From Scytonema sp. UIC 10036 (GTDB taxonomy: Bacteria; Cyanobacteriota; Cyanobacteriia; Cyanobacteriales; Nostocaceae), in the NCBI RefSeq assembly GCF_009725235.1, contig NZ_WJFC01000048.1, positions 8,980 to 72,979 of the forward strand: DNA of 64,000 nucleotides, given 5' to 3'. How positions within the stretch are numbered: position 1 is the stretch's first letter; every line of letters starts with the position of its first letter. Positions 45,501 to 53,825 of this stretch are shown here, piece by piece. The notes below the pieces were generated by a model. It saw only the letters and a list, made by a program, of their open reading frames with translations, did no database searches and was not told the DNA's origin. The position numbers were made by a program, and so were the translations under genes.

Positions 45501-46145
45501 ATCACCAAAGATTTGCACTTCCAAGTGACGTGCGTGCTCGATATATTTTTCTAAAAATACTCCGCTTTGGCTGAAGTTATTACGACTTAAGCGCTGCACA
45601 TTTTCAAACAAGTCTGCCAAAGTATCTTCACTCCGGCACAATTGCATTCCAATGCCGCCTCCCCCCGCCGTACTTTTAATCATTACAGGATAGCCAATTT
45701 CTACTGCTGCCTGCTTGACTTGCGCCAAACTCTCTAGCAAATCGGTGCCAGGAACTAGGGGTACTCCTGCTGAAGAGGCAATTGCCCGTGCTTCATGTTT
45801 AAGTCCAAATCGCCGTAGTTGCTCTGGTGTGGGTCCAATAAAAGTAATTCCTGCTTCTGCACACGCGGAGGCAAACGCTACATTTTCGCTGAGAAAGCCA
45901 TAGCCGGGATGAATCGCCTCGGCACCAGTTGTACGGGCTGCTGCTAAAATCGCATCAGTACAAAGATAGCTTTGTGCTGCCGCAGGTGGTCCCACACAAA
46001 CGGCTTCACCTGCGGCTGCAACATGAGCAGCATGGTTATCGGCTTCAGAGTAGACGGCAACCGAAGCAATACCAAGACGGTCGAGGGTACGAATAATCCG
46101 GCAGGCAATTTCACCCCGATTGGCAATTAGGACTTTATTAAACAT
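42543..46145 (-). CDS. Biotin-dependent guanidine/urea carboxylase
   Basis: A 1200-residue multidomain enzyme. Biotin carboxylase comes first ([46 protein letters not shown]). The carboxyltransferase domains related to KipI/KipA follow ([23 protein letters not shown] and later AHS1-like segments). A C-terminal biotinyl domain has VLEAMKQEM with the biotinylated Lys. It is annotated by habit as urea carboxylase. The guanidine-I riboswitch and the two DUF1989 genes upstream indicate it carboxylates guanidine to carboxyguanidine. An STRR precedes the start. Confidence 0.9.
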   Translation of the reverse strand: MFNKVLIANRGEIACRIIRTLDRLGIASVAVYSEADNHAAHVAAAGEAVCVGPPAAAQSYLCTDAILAAARTTGAEAIHPGYGFLSENVAFASACAEAGITFIGPTPEQLRRFGLKHEARAIASSAGVPLVPGTDLLESLAQVKQAAVEIGYPVMIKSTAGGGGIGMQLCRSEDTLADLFENVQRLSRNNFSQSGVFLEKYIEHARHLEVQIFGDGRGNIVALGERDCSTQRRNQKVIEEAPAPNISDALRQRLYESAIKLGQEIEYQSAGTVEFIYDVDTEQFYFLEVNTRLQVEHGVTEAITGVDLVEWMVRQAAGEPLSLESYQYQPQGYAIQVRIYAEDPNKNFQPSSGELTQVQFANDIRCDTWISTGTKVSPFYDPLLAKAIAHSESRESASARLQTALAQSRIDGIETNLEYLRQIIAHPTFTQGNITTKFTNSFTYHANTIDVSNAGTMTTIQDYPGRVGYWDVGVPPSGPMDSLAFRLGNQILGNPESAAGLECTLSGPSLRFNCDTVICLTGAKMKATLDKQSIPYWVPVPVKAGSTLRLGNIQGDGFRTYVLVQGGFDVPEYLGSRSTFTLGGFGGHGGRALQVGDVLKLYPPSTHTASQSISPELIPTYSNHWEIGVLYGPHGAPDFFTEQDIETFFNTDWEVHYNSARTGIRLIGPKPTWARQDGGEAGLHPSNIHDNAYAVGTIDFTGDMPIILGLDGPSLGGFVCPATIVQAELWKIGQLKPGNTIRFRRLTFNQALQQELQLDEQVRTLQVGETRSVIIHDAVEKPVLTQIQAKDNQIAVTYRQAGDKYLLMEYGDLVLDLKLRFRVHELMTHLLENPINGILELTPGMRSLQIHYDSRVLSQLDLVNKLQSIESHLPDISNLEVPTRIVHLPLSWDDESTQLAIQKYMQSVRNDAPWCPSNIEFIRRINGLGSIEEVKDIVFNASFLVMGLGDVYLGAPVAVPLDPRHRLVTTKYNPARTWTPENAVGIGGAYLCVYGMEGPGGYQFVGRTVQMWNRYKQTADFKDGKPWLLRFFDQIRFYPVSHAELMQHREDFIEGKFKLEIEETTFKFHDYQQFLQEIAPEAGTFKTRQQIAFREERDRWTATTQDNSTLTDSEPPLAPATTIPDDCYALSAPTTANVWQVLVQPGDRITEDTGAIVLEAMKQEMTLLPDEPGTVVEVLCKPGQLVTAGQILAIIRGRAS

Positions 46146-46218
46146 GAGGGCTAATGGCTAATGGCTAATGGCTAATGGCTAATGACCAATGACCAATGAC
46201 AAATGACCAATGACAAAT
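46146..46218. repeat. STRR inside the guanidine operon (GGCTAAT, GACCAAT, GACAAAT)
   Basis: Five GGCTAAT heptamers followed by GACCAAT/GACAAAT units sit between the second DUF1989 gene and the carboxylase gene. They fill the whole 76-base spacer, including any ribosome site of the carboxylase. Confidence 0.92.
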
Positions 46219-46221
46219 GAC

Positions 46222-46863
46222 TTAAGCTGCATCCCAAACAGTCAAGCGAACTGGTGTCGGATTGTAAGCATTGCAGGGGTTATTAATTTGCGGACAGTTG
46301 GAAATTAAGACCATCACATCCATCTCCGCACGCAGTTCGATGATTTTCCCAGCTTCCGAAATACCGTCCACAATTTCTAATGTGCCGTCTTCGCTTACGG
46401 GAACATTCATATAGAAGTTTACATTGCTGACAAGATCCCGTTTGTTCATTTCGTATTTACTTAACTCTAGTAAGTAATTTTCAACACAAGCGTGCAAATG
46501 CTTCTTGTGCAGCCCATATCTTACTGAGTTACTTTCCATACTACAAGCACCGCCCAGTGTATCGTGTTTACCACACTCATCATGGATAACAGTCATCATC
46601 ACGTTGCCTTCGTTGGAAATCAACTGAGTGCCTGTCGTGATAAAGATATTACCCTGGCGCACAACAGTATCGGGAGCGCTGTATCGCTCGGACATATCAT
46701 GAGCGTTGTAGAACAATGTGTCAACAGCTTGATTGCCTAACAAATCGACAATCCGTAAAATTTGCCCTTTTTTAATTACTCGCGACCAAGGTTGGCGAGC
46801 AGGGAGTTCCTCATTATAAATTGCTGTGGACGGGTCACGTTGAATCGGTAAAGTCGTAACCAT
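46222..46863 (-). CDS. DUF1989 protein, carboxyguanidine deiminase subunit (213 aa)
   Basis: A 213-residue DUF1989 (urea-carboxylase-associated) protein: ARQPWSRVIKKGQILRIVDLLGNQAVDTLFYNA, then TVIHDECGKHDTLGGACSMESN, a Cys/Asp/His-rich metal-site segment, and PNVNFYMNVPVSEDGTL-like ending. With its partner upstream it is expected to form the heteromeric carboxyguanidine deiminase that yields allophanate and ammonia. It lies between its paralogue and the carboxylase on one transcript. I do not assign it to the A or B subunit. Confidence 0.9.
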   Translation of the reverse strand: MVTTLPIQRDPSTAIYNEELPARQPWSRVIKKGQILRIVDLLGNQAVDTLFYNAHDMSERYSAPDTVVRQGNIFITTGTQLISNEGNVMMTVIHDECGKHDTLGGACSMESNSVRYGLHKKHLHACVENYLLELSKYEMNKRDLVSNVNFYMNVPVSEDGTLEIVDGISEAGKIIELRAEMDVMVLISNCPQINNPCNAYNPTPVRLTVWDAA

Positions 46864-46964
46864 AAATATTTCCTCAATTTGTAGATGCTATGAAACAGAT
46901 ATGAATTAAACAGAGTTCTTAAAGCGATCGCGTGCTTTTTGCTCAACTCCCAAGTACTGCCTAA

Positions 46965-47720
46965 CTATGATTGAGCAAACAACGCATCAGTGTTAATAAA
47001 ACCGCGAATGACTTCTTCGTTTGCATTACGGCACAAATCATCTGGTGCTGGTGCTGGCGATTTCCAAACAGTCAGTTGAATTGGTTTGGGCTTATAAACT
47101 TTATCTGGGTGTAACACATGGGGGCAGTTGGAAATGACCACCAACACATTCATTTCAGCCCGAAGGTCAATAAAACTACCCGGTTTTTCACAACCTGTAA
47201 CATATTCTAAGTCACCATTGGGACGCACTGCGACTCTGCTGAACAAATTGATGTTGGGCATCAAGTCTTTGCGCGTTAAACCGCGCTTGCCTAAAGCTTT
47301 CAGAAAATTGTTGCGCGTGTTATTATAATCGCTTTCGCCATATTTGTTGTAAGGACCTTCGCCATATTTAGCTGCGTTACCTGCAGCGTTACTGCATCCG
47401 CAAATTAAATCGTGATAGCCGTTCGTATCTTCTGTAATAGAGAACAGAATGCGACCCATGTCAGAGTAAATCACCATGCCCTTTTTAAGGAAGGCATTGA
47501 ACTGAATTTTAGCGGTGTCTGCTACGTTCAGCCGTTCTATTGGGCTATCTGCGTTGTAGCAAATCATCGAAACGCCTTGAGAACCTTCCAAATCGGTTAC
47601 GCGGAGGGTATTACCCCGTTTGATTACACCATGCCAATAGGCACCACCGGGTAGCTTTTCATCCACTAAGTGAAGGCTAGGATCGATTGTTGCTACCGGC
47701 GAAATAGATGCTTGCACCAT
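46965..47720 (-). CDS. DUF1989 protein, carboxyguanidine deiminase subunit (251 aa)
   Basis: A 251-residue DUF1989 paralogue: LPGGAYWHGVIKRGNTLRVTDLEGSQGVSMICYNAD, TEDTNGYHDLICGCSNAAGNAAKYG, and NINLFSRVAVRPNGDLE. It is the first gene after the riboswitch. It shares domain layout with the 213-residue neighbour, and a two-subunit deiminase is the family's known form. Its start is ATG at 47720, 93 bases after the aptamer. Expression should rise when guanidine binds the leader. Confidence 0.9.
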   Translation of the reverse strand: MVQASISPVATIDPSLHLVDEKLPGGAYWHGVIKRGNTLRVTDLEGSQGVSMICYNADSPIERLNVADTAKIQFNAFLKKGMVIYSDMGRILFSITEDTNGYHDLICGCSNAAGNAAKYGEGPYNKYGESDYNNTRNNFLKALGKRGLTRKDLMPNINLFSRVAVRPNGDLEYVTGCEKPGSFIDLRAEMNVLVVISNCPHVLHPDKVYKPKPIQLTVWKSPAPAPDDLCRNANEEVIRGFINTDALFAQS

Positions 47721-47770
47721 AAAATTTTCCTAATGAGCCGTTTACGGGTCAACATTTCTGTTCAAATAGC

Positions 47771-47912
47771 AAAGCCCAGAAGATTCCCAATACGTCGATC
47801 GTGATTGGCTCTCCCGGGCTTTTATCCCGCCGTGTCACCAACTCTCCTGAGTTGGCTGCTTCTCTTGGACCAGTCATGATACCTTAGTGTCATCGGAACC
47901 CTAGAAGCGCTT
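47771..47912 (-). promoter_or_regulatory. Guanidine-I (ykkC) riboswitch controlling the degradation operon
   Basis: The minus strand from about 47910 reads GCTTCTAGGGTTCCG, then GACTGGTCCAAGAGAAGC, a GTTGG stem pair, and ACACGGCGGGATAAAAGC, the conserved blocks of the guanidine-I aptamer. The terminal GGGATAAAAGCCCGG can pair with a downstream GGGCTTT (47771-47777 complement), giving an alternative stem as expression platform. It lies 93-190 bases upstream of the first DUF1989 gene. The call is strong on motif order and gene context. Confidence 0.93.
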
Positions 47913-48119
47913 CTTTATTTAGCTTGCAATTTTAGTTAACTAACTCTTTGCAATTTATTTTACAGAGTCTTACTCTTTACTCTAGCACGGTTTTAAATTT
48001 TTTACTACCAAATTTTGTGCAATTCGTTGCAAGCGATCGCGGTAAGTTCGTGAATAACCTCACCGACCTGACCTAATAATTGCAACAATAAATCCAACTT
48101 TAATTTTTCAAGCAAATTT

Positions 48120-48161
48120 GTAACTATTTATACAGTTAATGAATTTCCTTAATGTTATCCT
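48120..48161 (+). promoter_or_regulatory. NtcA-activated promoter (class II)
   Basis: GTA-N8-TAC at 48120-48133 is followed by exactly 22 bases and TATCCT at 48156-48161. This matches the canonical NtcA layout GTAN8TAC-N22-TAN3T at every fixed position. NtcA activates nitrogen-scavenging genes when 2-oxoglutarate is high. Transcription would begin near 48168, 170 bases before the importer's riboswitch. The NtcA site is palindromic and may also serve the minus-strand operon, whose -10 match (TTGGAT) is one base off. Confidence 0.85.
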
Positions 48162-48337
48162 CTTTGAATAAAATTACAAGTTACACAGTTGTTTAGTTAA
48201 GTAATCCTTAGTAGAGCATTATTTATTGATTTGTGAAAAATTGCCCAAATGTAAAGACGCGAAGTTAGGCGTCTCTATAGCTTTAATTTTCACGAATGAT
48301 TCAAGAATAATATTTACCAATCATTCAAAATAAATAA

Positions 48338-48476
48338 GCTTCTAGGGTTCCGATTGCGCCAAGGTGTAATGACTGGTCCAAGAGAAGCAGCCAACTCAGG
48401 AGGGTTGGTGACACGGCGGGATAAAAGCCCGGGAGGTCGTTTTAGCGAGTATTTGCTGAATTACTTTCCGGGCTTT
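48338..48476 (+). promoter_or_regulatory. Guanidine-I (ykkC) riboswitch controlling the ABC importer
   Basis: A second copy of the aptamer: CTAGGGTTCCG, GACTGGTCCAAGAGAAGC, a GTTGG-closing stem, and ACACGGCGGGATAAAAGC. The 3' AAAGCCCGG (48424-48432) pairs perfectly with CCGGGCTTT (48468-48476), a 9-bp alternative stem. The sequence is close to the minus-strand copy, so one may be a duplication of the other. It precedes the substrate-binding protein start by 60 bases. Confidence 0.94.
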
Positions 48477-48536
48477 GTCGTATCTATGAAAGCAAATGTT
48501 TTAAAAGTCTTTTTACAAAATTGAGGCATATTGCCG

Positions 48537-49622
48537 ATGAAACCTCGATCGCTCCTCACAGCTTGCCTACTTTTTATGGTCGCCATGTTTCTGGCTGTAG
48601 GCTGCAAAAACCCTGCAGTTTATATAAAAACTACAACTGAAGTTGAGGCAGCAGCAGTTGCTTTCTCCAACACTACAACCGTAAACTTAGGCTTTAGCGC
48701 TTGGCCTGGTTGGTTTCCCTGGCAAGTTGCGGAAGAGAAAGGTATTTTTAGTTCTAAAAATGTTGCTGTCAAGCTCAAGTGGTTTGATGGCTACCTCGAA
48801 TCAATTAGCACCCTTACAGCTGGACAAATTGATGCTAACAGTCAAACGCTGGGTGATACAGTTAGTGCGGTAGCAGGCGGCGTCGATAAAGTCATAGTAC
48901 TAGTTAACGACAACTCTACTGGCAACGATAAAATCATCGTCGCACCAGGAATCAACAGTATCAAAGATTTACGCGGCAAAAAAGTGGCTGCTGAAGAAGG
49001 CACAGTCGATCACTTTTTGTTGTTGTTGGGGATGAAACGGGCTGGCTTATCGCCTCAAGACATTCAGTTTGTGCCTTTGGAAACAGGAAAAGCCGCTGCC
49101 GCGTTTGTTGCAGGTCAGGTTGATGCAACTGCTGTTTTTGCTCCCTTTACAACACAGGCGTTGCGGCGTGAAGGCAGTAAAGAACTGTTCAGTTCTAAAG
49201 ACTTTCCAGGTGCAATTTCTGACCACCTCGTAGTGTCACGCGAATTCTTGTATAAACACCCGAAAGAAATTCAGGGACTCGTTGATTCTTGGTTTGCCAC
49301 GCTCGATTACATCCGAGAAAATCAAGACCGCGCTTACATGATTATGGCAAAACGGGCAGGTGTCTCGGTTGAAGAATACAAACAATATGCCGATGGTACA
49401 AGACTCTTCAGTATAGAAGAAAATCTCAAAGCTTTTCAGCCTGGAAATAATATGACTTCGTTGCTGTATGCAGCTAACGAAATGAGCAAGTTTTTAAACG
49501 ATGTTGGGTTAGCAAAAAGCAAACCCAACATAACACTTTTGTTTGACGATCGATTTGTCAAAGCCTATGCTCAAATGCAAGCTAACACTGCAAGGGGAAA
49601 GGGAAAAGAGGCAGGGGAATAA
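48537..49622 (+). CDS. ABC transporter substrate-binding lipoprotein (guanidine-linked)
   Basis: A SsuA/TauA/NMT1-type periplasmic binding protein of 361 residues. The signal peptide ends in the lipobox LAVGC. The fold pattern is VNLGFSAWPGWFPWQVAEEKGIFSS, followed by LRGKKVAAEEGTVDHFLL and AAFVAGQVDATAVFAPF. I prefer the ATG at 48537 over the TTG six bases earlier because GAGG lies 10 bases upstream. It is controlled by a guanidine-I riboswitch. Guanidine import is inferred, but the family often carries organic nitrogen or sulfur compounds. Confidence 0.9.
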   Translation: MKPRSLLTACLLFMVAMFLAVGCKNPAVYIKTTTEVEAAAVAFSNTTTVNLGFSAWPGWFPWQVAEEKGIFSSKNVAVKLKWFDGYLESISTLTAGQIDANSQTLGDTVSAVAGGVDKVIVLVNDNSTGNDKIIVAPGINSIKDLRGKKVAAEEGTVDHFLLLLGMKRAGLSPQDIQFVPLETGKAAAAFVAGQVDATAVFAPFTTQALRREGSKELFSSKDFPGAISDHLVVSREFLYKHPKEIQGLVDSWFATLDYIRENQDRAYMIMAKRAGVSVEEYKQYADGTRLFSIEENLKAFQPGNNMTSLLYAANEMSKFLNDVGLAKSKPNITLLFDDRFVKAYAQMQANTARGKGKEAGE

Positions 49623-49700
49623 AGTATAAAAACTATAAAAAACAAGAAGTTCTCTTTAACTTTCACCTTCAACCCTTACCCCTTACCCTTTGTTTGAACA

Positions 49701-50552
49701 ATGAGCCAAAGTACTCCGCCACGATCGATTCAATCTTTGATTAAGTCAAAAACCATGAAGCCTACGGTTTTTTGGCGGTTAGCTGAAGATATTCCAAAGC
49801 CCCTTCATATGGCATTGACCATTACTTCAATTGCCCTACCTCTGTTGTTGTGGTGGGTAGTGACGGCAACAACTAACATCGACCCAAAGTTTTTGCCTTC
49901 ACCTGCAAAAGTTGTAGAGGCCTTCGGGCGCTTGTGGACGACACGCGAACTGCTCAAAGATACTGTAGCTAGCCTTTGGCGGGTTGGCGTTGGCTTTTCA
50001 CTAGCAGCAAGCCTTTCAATTCCAGTTGGCATTTTAATGGGGAGTTTTCCTAGCATCCGTGCGTTATTTGAGCCACTGTTTGGTCTGATGCGCTATATGC
50101 CAGCACCTGCATTTATTCCATTATTGATTCTTTATTTGGGTATTGGCGAAGAACCGAAAATTACACTGATTTTTATCGGTGTATTTTACTTTAATACCTT
50201 GATGGTGATGGATACCGTAAAGTTTGTGCCCAAAGAGTTGATAGAAGCGACTTATATGCTGGGTGGCAATCGTTGGGCTACGCTAACTCAGGTAATACTA
50301 CCGCACGTTCTTCCCGGCATATTAGACGCTTGCCGAATTAACTTAGCTGCTGCTTGGCAACTCGTTATTGTGTCAGAACTTATCGCCGCCAGTGAAGGTT
50401 TGGGGCGACGTATTAGCGTTGCTGGTCGATTCTTGAAAACCGATGAAATTTTTGTTGGACTGATTGTGATTGGCGTGATTGGATTGGCATTTGATTTGCT
50501 GTTTCAGTATTTGCTTCATGTCACTTGCAAATGGGCAAGTCACAAACAATAA
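49701..50552 (+). CDS. ABC transporter permease (SsuC/TauC type)
   Basis: A 283-residue inner-membrane permease with six hydrophobic helices. The BPD_transp_1 EAA loop reads EATYMLGGNRWATLTQVILPHVLPGI, the contact site for the ATPase. It follows the binding protein by 78 bases. The N-terminal cytoplasmic 40 residues are unusual but not repetitive. It belongs to the riboswitch-controlled importer and probably moves guanidine or a close analogue. Confidence 0.93.
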   Translation: MSQSTPPRSIQSLIKSKTMKPTVFWRLAEDIPKPLHMALTITSIALPLLLWWVVTATTNIDPKFLPSPAKVVEAFGRLWTTRELLKDTVASLWRVGVGFSLAASLSIPVGILMGSFPSIRALFEPLFGLMRYMPAPAFIPLLILYLGIGEEPKITLIFIGVFYFNTLMVMDTVKFVPKELIEATYMLGGNRWATLTQVILPHVLPGILDACRINLAAAWQLVIVSELIAASEGLGRRISVAGRFLKTDEIFVGLIVIGVIGLAFDLLFQYLLHVTCKWASHKQ

Positions 50553-50616
50553 AAACTTTATTAAAGAAGCGTTTTAGAACTCACAAAAACAAAACAACAA
50601 TAGAGGATAAACAATC

Positions 50617-51387
50617 GTGTTTTTACAAGTCAACAATCTTAACAAACATTTTCAGACCAAATCCGGTACGCTTGTGGTTCTCAAAGATATCAATATGGAA
50701 ATCGAGCAAGGCGAATTTATCTGCGCGATCGGTGCCTCAGGTTCGGGTAAGTCTACGCTACTGCGTCAAATTGCTGGACTAGATAGTCCCACAACTGGAG
50801 AAGTCCGCATTGATGGCAAGCGCATCACATCACCTGGTCCAGATCGCGGTATGGTGTTTCAGCATTACACACTTTATCCCTGGATGAACGTGCAGGAAAA
50901 TACTGAGTTTGGACTCAAGCTTCAGGGTGTTCCCAAAAAAGAGCGGCGCGAACAGGCCAGTTACTATCTCAGCGTCGTTGGCTTGTCTCGCTTTGGCACT
51001 TTGCTGCCCAAAGAGCTATCAGGTGGGATGAAACAGCGTGTTGCAATCGCCCGTGCCCTTGCTTCCGAACCCAAAGTTTTACTTATGGATGAGCCCTTTG
51101 GAGCGCTTGATATCCATACTAGAGAATCAATGCATGAATTTATGCTTGAACTTTGGCAACGCACAGGCATTACGGTCTTCATGATTACACATGATGTAGA
51201 AGAAGCCGTTTTCCTCTCAAACCGAATTTATGCTTTGGGTACCCGTCCCGGTACAGTACGTCAGGAGATAACCATCAATCTACCAGACCGCAACCCTACA
51301 ATTAAGCGTCACGCCACCTTCCACGACTACCGCGACGAACTAATGAATTTGCTACGGCAACATGGTAAAGAAGCGTTTGCAGTATAG
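50617..51387 (+). CDS. ABC transporter ATP-binding protein (SsuB/TauB type)
   Basis: A 256-residue ATPase starting at GTG. Walker A is GASGSGKST, the signature is LSGGMKQRVAIARAL, Walker B is VLLMDEPFGALD, and the switch His is in MITHDVEE. It closes the three-gene importer cassette. A hairpin (51389-51410) after the stop separates it from the convergent rpmA gene. It powers the permease encoded upstream. Confidence 0.95.
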   Translation: MFLQVNNLNKHFQTKSGTLVVLKDINMEIEQGEFICAIGASGSGKSTLLRQIAGLDSPTTGEVRIDGKRITSPGPDRGMVFQHYTLYPWMNVQENTEFGLKLQGVPKKERREQASYYLSVVGLSRFGTLLPKELSGGMKQRVAIARALASEPKVLLMDEPFGALDIHTRESMHEFMLELWQRTGITVFMITHDVEEAVFLSNRIYALGTRPGTVRQEITINLPDRNPTIKRHATFHDYRDELMNLLRQHGKEAFAV

Positions 51388-51388
51388 A

Positions 51389-51410
51389 GGGTGGGCGTAA
51401 CGCCCGACCC
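51389..51410. terminator. Bidirectional hairpin between importer and rpmA
   Basis: GGGTGGGCG and CGCCC-G-ACCC pair through a 3-base TAA loop with a single bulge. It follows the ABC ATPase stop and precedes the rpmA stop on the other strand, so it may end both transcripts. Confidence 0.6.
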
Positions 51411-51418
51411 ACTACTCT

Positions 51419-51724
51419 CTATGATGCAACAGCTGTTGCAGGTGCTTCAGCTACAGGTGCTTCAGTTGCCGCAGATGCGTAAACGCTCACTTTCTTGCGA
51501 GTTTTGCCTTTACGTTCAAAGGTAACTACGCCATCAATTAGGGCATACAGAGTATCATCACTACCGATACCAACGTTGTTACCAGGATGAAACTTTGTGC
51601 CGCGCTGACGCACGAGGATATTTCCTGCCCGAACAGTTTGACCACCGTAGCGCTTGACACCCAGTCTTTGAGCATTAGAGTCACGACCGTTGCGTGTACT
51701 ACCCGTTCCTTTCTTATGAGCCAT
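51419..51724 (-). CDS. rpmA: 50S ribosomal protein L27
   Basis: A 101-residue L27: [29 protein letters not shown] with the expected N-terminus, [24 protein letters not shown] in the core. The C-terminal 15 residues are an Ala/Val-rich tail ([16 protein letters not shown]), typical of cyanobacterial forms. It lies 75 bases after rplU on the same strand, the conserved L21-L27 pair. Confidence 0.97.
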   Translation of the reverse strand: MAHKKGTGSTRNGRDSNAQRLGVKRYGGQTVRAGNILVRQRGTKFHPGNNVGIGSDDTLYALIDGVVTFERKGKTRKKVSVYASAATEAPVAEAPATAVAS

Positions 51725-51799
51725 GATTTCCTCTTGTGTCTGTTCTTTTTTCTATCTATCTTAATAAAAGATAAATTCCCAACAACGGGCTGTAGCTTT

Positions 51800-52285
51800 T
51801 TATGCTTCAGTTGTTGCAGATGCTTCTATAGTATCAACTACAGCCTCTGATGATTCTGCATTGATTTCTGGCGCTTCTGGGGGTGGAACAGTTCCCGGTT
51901 CGCTCACAACTTCACTGACTTGAGCCTCAGCCCCATCAGCTGTAGTTGCTTCTGTAACCAACACTGAACCATTAAGACTAATAGAATCAATCATTAACCT
52001 CGTGATTTCCTGGCGGTGTCCCCGCTTTTTACGGGTTTTCTTTTTCGGCTTCATTTTATACACCAGGACTTTGCGACCTCTCAGATGTCGCAACACCGTT
52101 CCTTCTACCGTTGCTCCCGTCACAAGTGGCTGTCCAATTGTGACTTCACCATTGTGCTGCACCAACAAAACCTTGTCTATTGTGACTTTTTCATCCGGTT
52201 GGGCAGAAAGCAATTCGATATCATAAAAGCGACCTGGTTCGACTTTTATTTGTTTGCCGCCAGTTTCAATAATTGCGTAGCTCAT
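51800..52285 (-). CDS. rplU: 50S ribosomal protein L21
   Basis: A 161-residue L21 from the ATG of [20 protein letters not shown]; an upstream in-frame extension to 52405 is not needed. The core ends with [29 protein letters not shown] 55-residue acidic tail (Glu/Ala/Val-rich) follows, longer than in E. coli and common in cyanobacteria. It is co-transcribed with rpmA. Confidence 0.96.
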   Translation of the reverse strand: MSYAIIETGGKQIKVEPGRFYDIELLSAQPDEKVTIDKVLLVQHNGEVTIGQPLVTGATVEGTVLRHLRGRKVLVYKMKPKKKTRKKRGHRQEITRLMIDSISLNGSVLVTEATTADGAEAQVSEVVSEPGTVPPPEAPEINAESSEAVVDTIEASATTEA

Positions 52286-52435
52286 GGAATTGTCCTTGAA
52301 GTTGCCGTACAGGTAGCTGAGCCACAGGATTTTGACAAGCTGCTCAGCTTTTATATCGTCTTCTACCTGATCCGAGCAGGAATTAGACAGACAATCCGTA
52401 ATCATAGCTTAATACATTGTCTATTGTCAATAAAA

Positions 52436-52636
52436 TTAAGCTTTGCCAGTCACTAGCGCTAATTCTTCAGCCTCTTGTTGATTTCTAGACACAAAAGATG
52501 GAGCAGATAAAGAGCAAGCTTTCCACTCCGATTTTACCGATACATTCAGCAATTCACATGTACCCCCACGCAACCCTTGTGGTGTGTAATAACGACAGTA
52601 CCGACAAGACGAAACACAAGATTTTAAGGTTGTCAT
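52436..52636 (-). CDS. Cysteine-rich small protein (66 aa)
   Basis: A short protein with CVSSCRYCRYYTPQGLRGGTCELL...KACSL, six cysteines in a pattern that could bind a metal or an iron-sulfur cluster. I do not recognise a named family. It precedes rplU on the same strand by 150 bases. The frame is clean and ends well before rplU. No signal peptide is present. Confidence 0.6.
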   Translation of the reverse strand: MTTLKSCVSSCRYCRYYTPQGLRGGTCELLNVSVKSEWKACSLSAPSFVSRNQQEAEELALVTGKA

Positions 52637-53042
52637 GATTAAAAATTAATTAAAATTTAAGAAACTTTTTAGTTGCTGATTGAAATACTCTCCATACTAA
52701 GTATGGCGTTACGATCTTAAAATTAGGGTAGAAATTCGATAATTTTCCGAAAAACTTTGTACTTCTAAATATTACTTAATTGAGAATTATTACTTAAGTA
52801 CAATTAAGACAAAGTTATGTAAGAACACTGACATATTGAGAAACTTTCAAATTTCACCAACCACTGTAGGGGCGCATTGCAATGCGCCCCTACTTTATCC
52901 TCCTCACAAAATCCTCAACTTCTTTTCATAAAACTGTGAATGTGGGAGAAAAGGAAAAACGAGGACAAGAAAGAAGTACTAGTAACGAATCCCAATCCCT
53001 AATCCCCAATCTCTAATCCCCAATCCCCAACCCTTAATAACT
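52637..53042. other. Intergenic region with a perfect palindrome and STRR
   Basis: About 400 bases. A perfect 13-bp palindrome GTAGGGGCGCATT-GC-AATGCGCCCCTAC spans 52866-52893. CCAATCCCTAATCC-type heptamers (52985-53035) directly precede the UspA start. The remainder is AT-rich and may contain promoters of the flanking divergent genes. Confidence 0.7.
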
Positions 53043-53573
53043 ATGTTTCACAAAATTTTAGTTGCAATTGATACTTCTGAAATTGGACAACATGTTTTTG
53101 ACGAAGCAGTGACTTTGACAAAAGCAGTTAATGGAAATCTTATGTTACTGCACGTTCTTTCTCCCTTTGATGGAACGGGATATCTCAACCCTGTATTGCT
53201 GCAACCTAGTAGTGTTTACCCAACTCTACATACGGAAGCTGTCAATAAATATATGCAGCAGTGGGAAGAACTCAAGCAAGAAAGACTAAATATGCTGTTT
53301 TCTTTTGTTCAAAAAGCAAACAAAATAGGTGTTCAAGCAGAAATTTCTCAGAATTTAGGCGATCCCGGTCGTACAATCTGTGAAGTTGCAAACAGCTGGA
53401 ACGCTGACTTAATTTTAGTAGGTCGGCGCGGTCGTAGAGGATTAAGCGAGCTGTTCCTTGGTAGTGTCAGTAATTATGTGTTACATAACGCTTCTTGCTC
53501 TGTTCTCATAGTCCAAGGACCTGTTCACAATACTACAGAAGGAGCTGAAGTTTGCAACACAGTTTCTGCTTAA
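53043..53573 (+). CDS. Universal stress protein (UspA, ATP-binding type)
   Basis: A 176-residue USP. MFHKILVAIDTSEIGQHVFDEAV opens the fold. The nucleotide-binding signature G-2x-G-9x-G-S is present as GRRGRRGLSELFLGS near the C-terminus, so it should bind ATP. A long insert (SPFDGTGYLNPVLLQPSSVYPTL) lies after strand 2. Function is probably stress survival. It starts directly after an STRR with no obvious ribosome site. Confidence 0.93.
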   Translation: MFHKILVAIDTSEIGQHVFDEAVTLTKAVNGNLMLLHVLSPFDGTGYLNPVLLQPSSVYPTLHTEAVNKYMQQWEELKQERLNMLFSFVQKANKIGVQAEISQNLGDPGRTICEVANSWNADLILVGRRGRRGLSELFLGSVSNYVLHNASCSVLIVQGPVHNTTEGAEVCNTVSA

Positions 53574-53600
53574 TTGCAAGAACAAGGCAATGGGCATTAT

Positions 53601-53706
53601 TCCATCTCGTTCCCAGGCTCCGCCTGGGAATGCCTTAGTAGAGGCTCCGCCTCCTGTAACAATCTGTAACGCGAGGCAGAGCCTCGCAGCCTGCATTCCC
53701 AGGTAG
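53601..53706. repeat. Composite palindromic repeat (TTCCCAGGCTCCGCCTGGGAA family)
   Basis: It contains TTCCCAGG-CTCCG-CCTGGGAA (53610-53630), GAGGC-TCC-GCCTC (53642-53654) and GCGAGGC-AGA-GCCTCGC (about 53671-53687). This is a dispersed cyanobacterial intergenic repeat. It follows the uspA gene. Confidence 0.85.
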
Positions 53707-53710
53707 AACC

Positions 53711-53816
53711 TGGGAACGAGAAACTAGTACAGCTTGGGAACGAGAAACTAGTACAGCCTGGGAACGAGAAACTAGTACAGCTTGGGAACGAGAAACTAGT
53801 AGAGCCTGGGAACGAG
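53711..53816. repeat. 24-base tandem repeat, 4.4 copies
   Basis: The unit TGGGAACGAGAAACTAGTAC plus AGCT/AGCC repeats at 53711, 53735, 53759 and 53783, with a partial fifth copy. Copies alternate T/C at the last base. It joins the palindromic repeat to the end of the small exported-protein gene. Confidence 0.95.
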
Positions 53817-53825
53817 GTGAAACTA

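Noticed and set aside
42543..46145. Plain urea carboxylase annotation
   Set aside because: Guanidine-I riboswitches and DUF1989 genes in the same operon favour guanidine as substrate, although the domain layout alone cannot separate the two.
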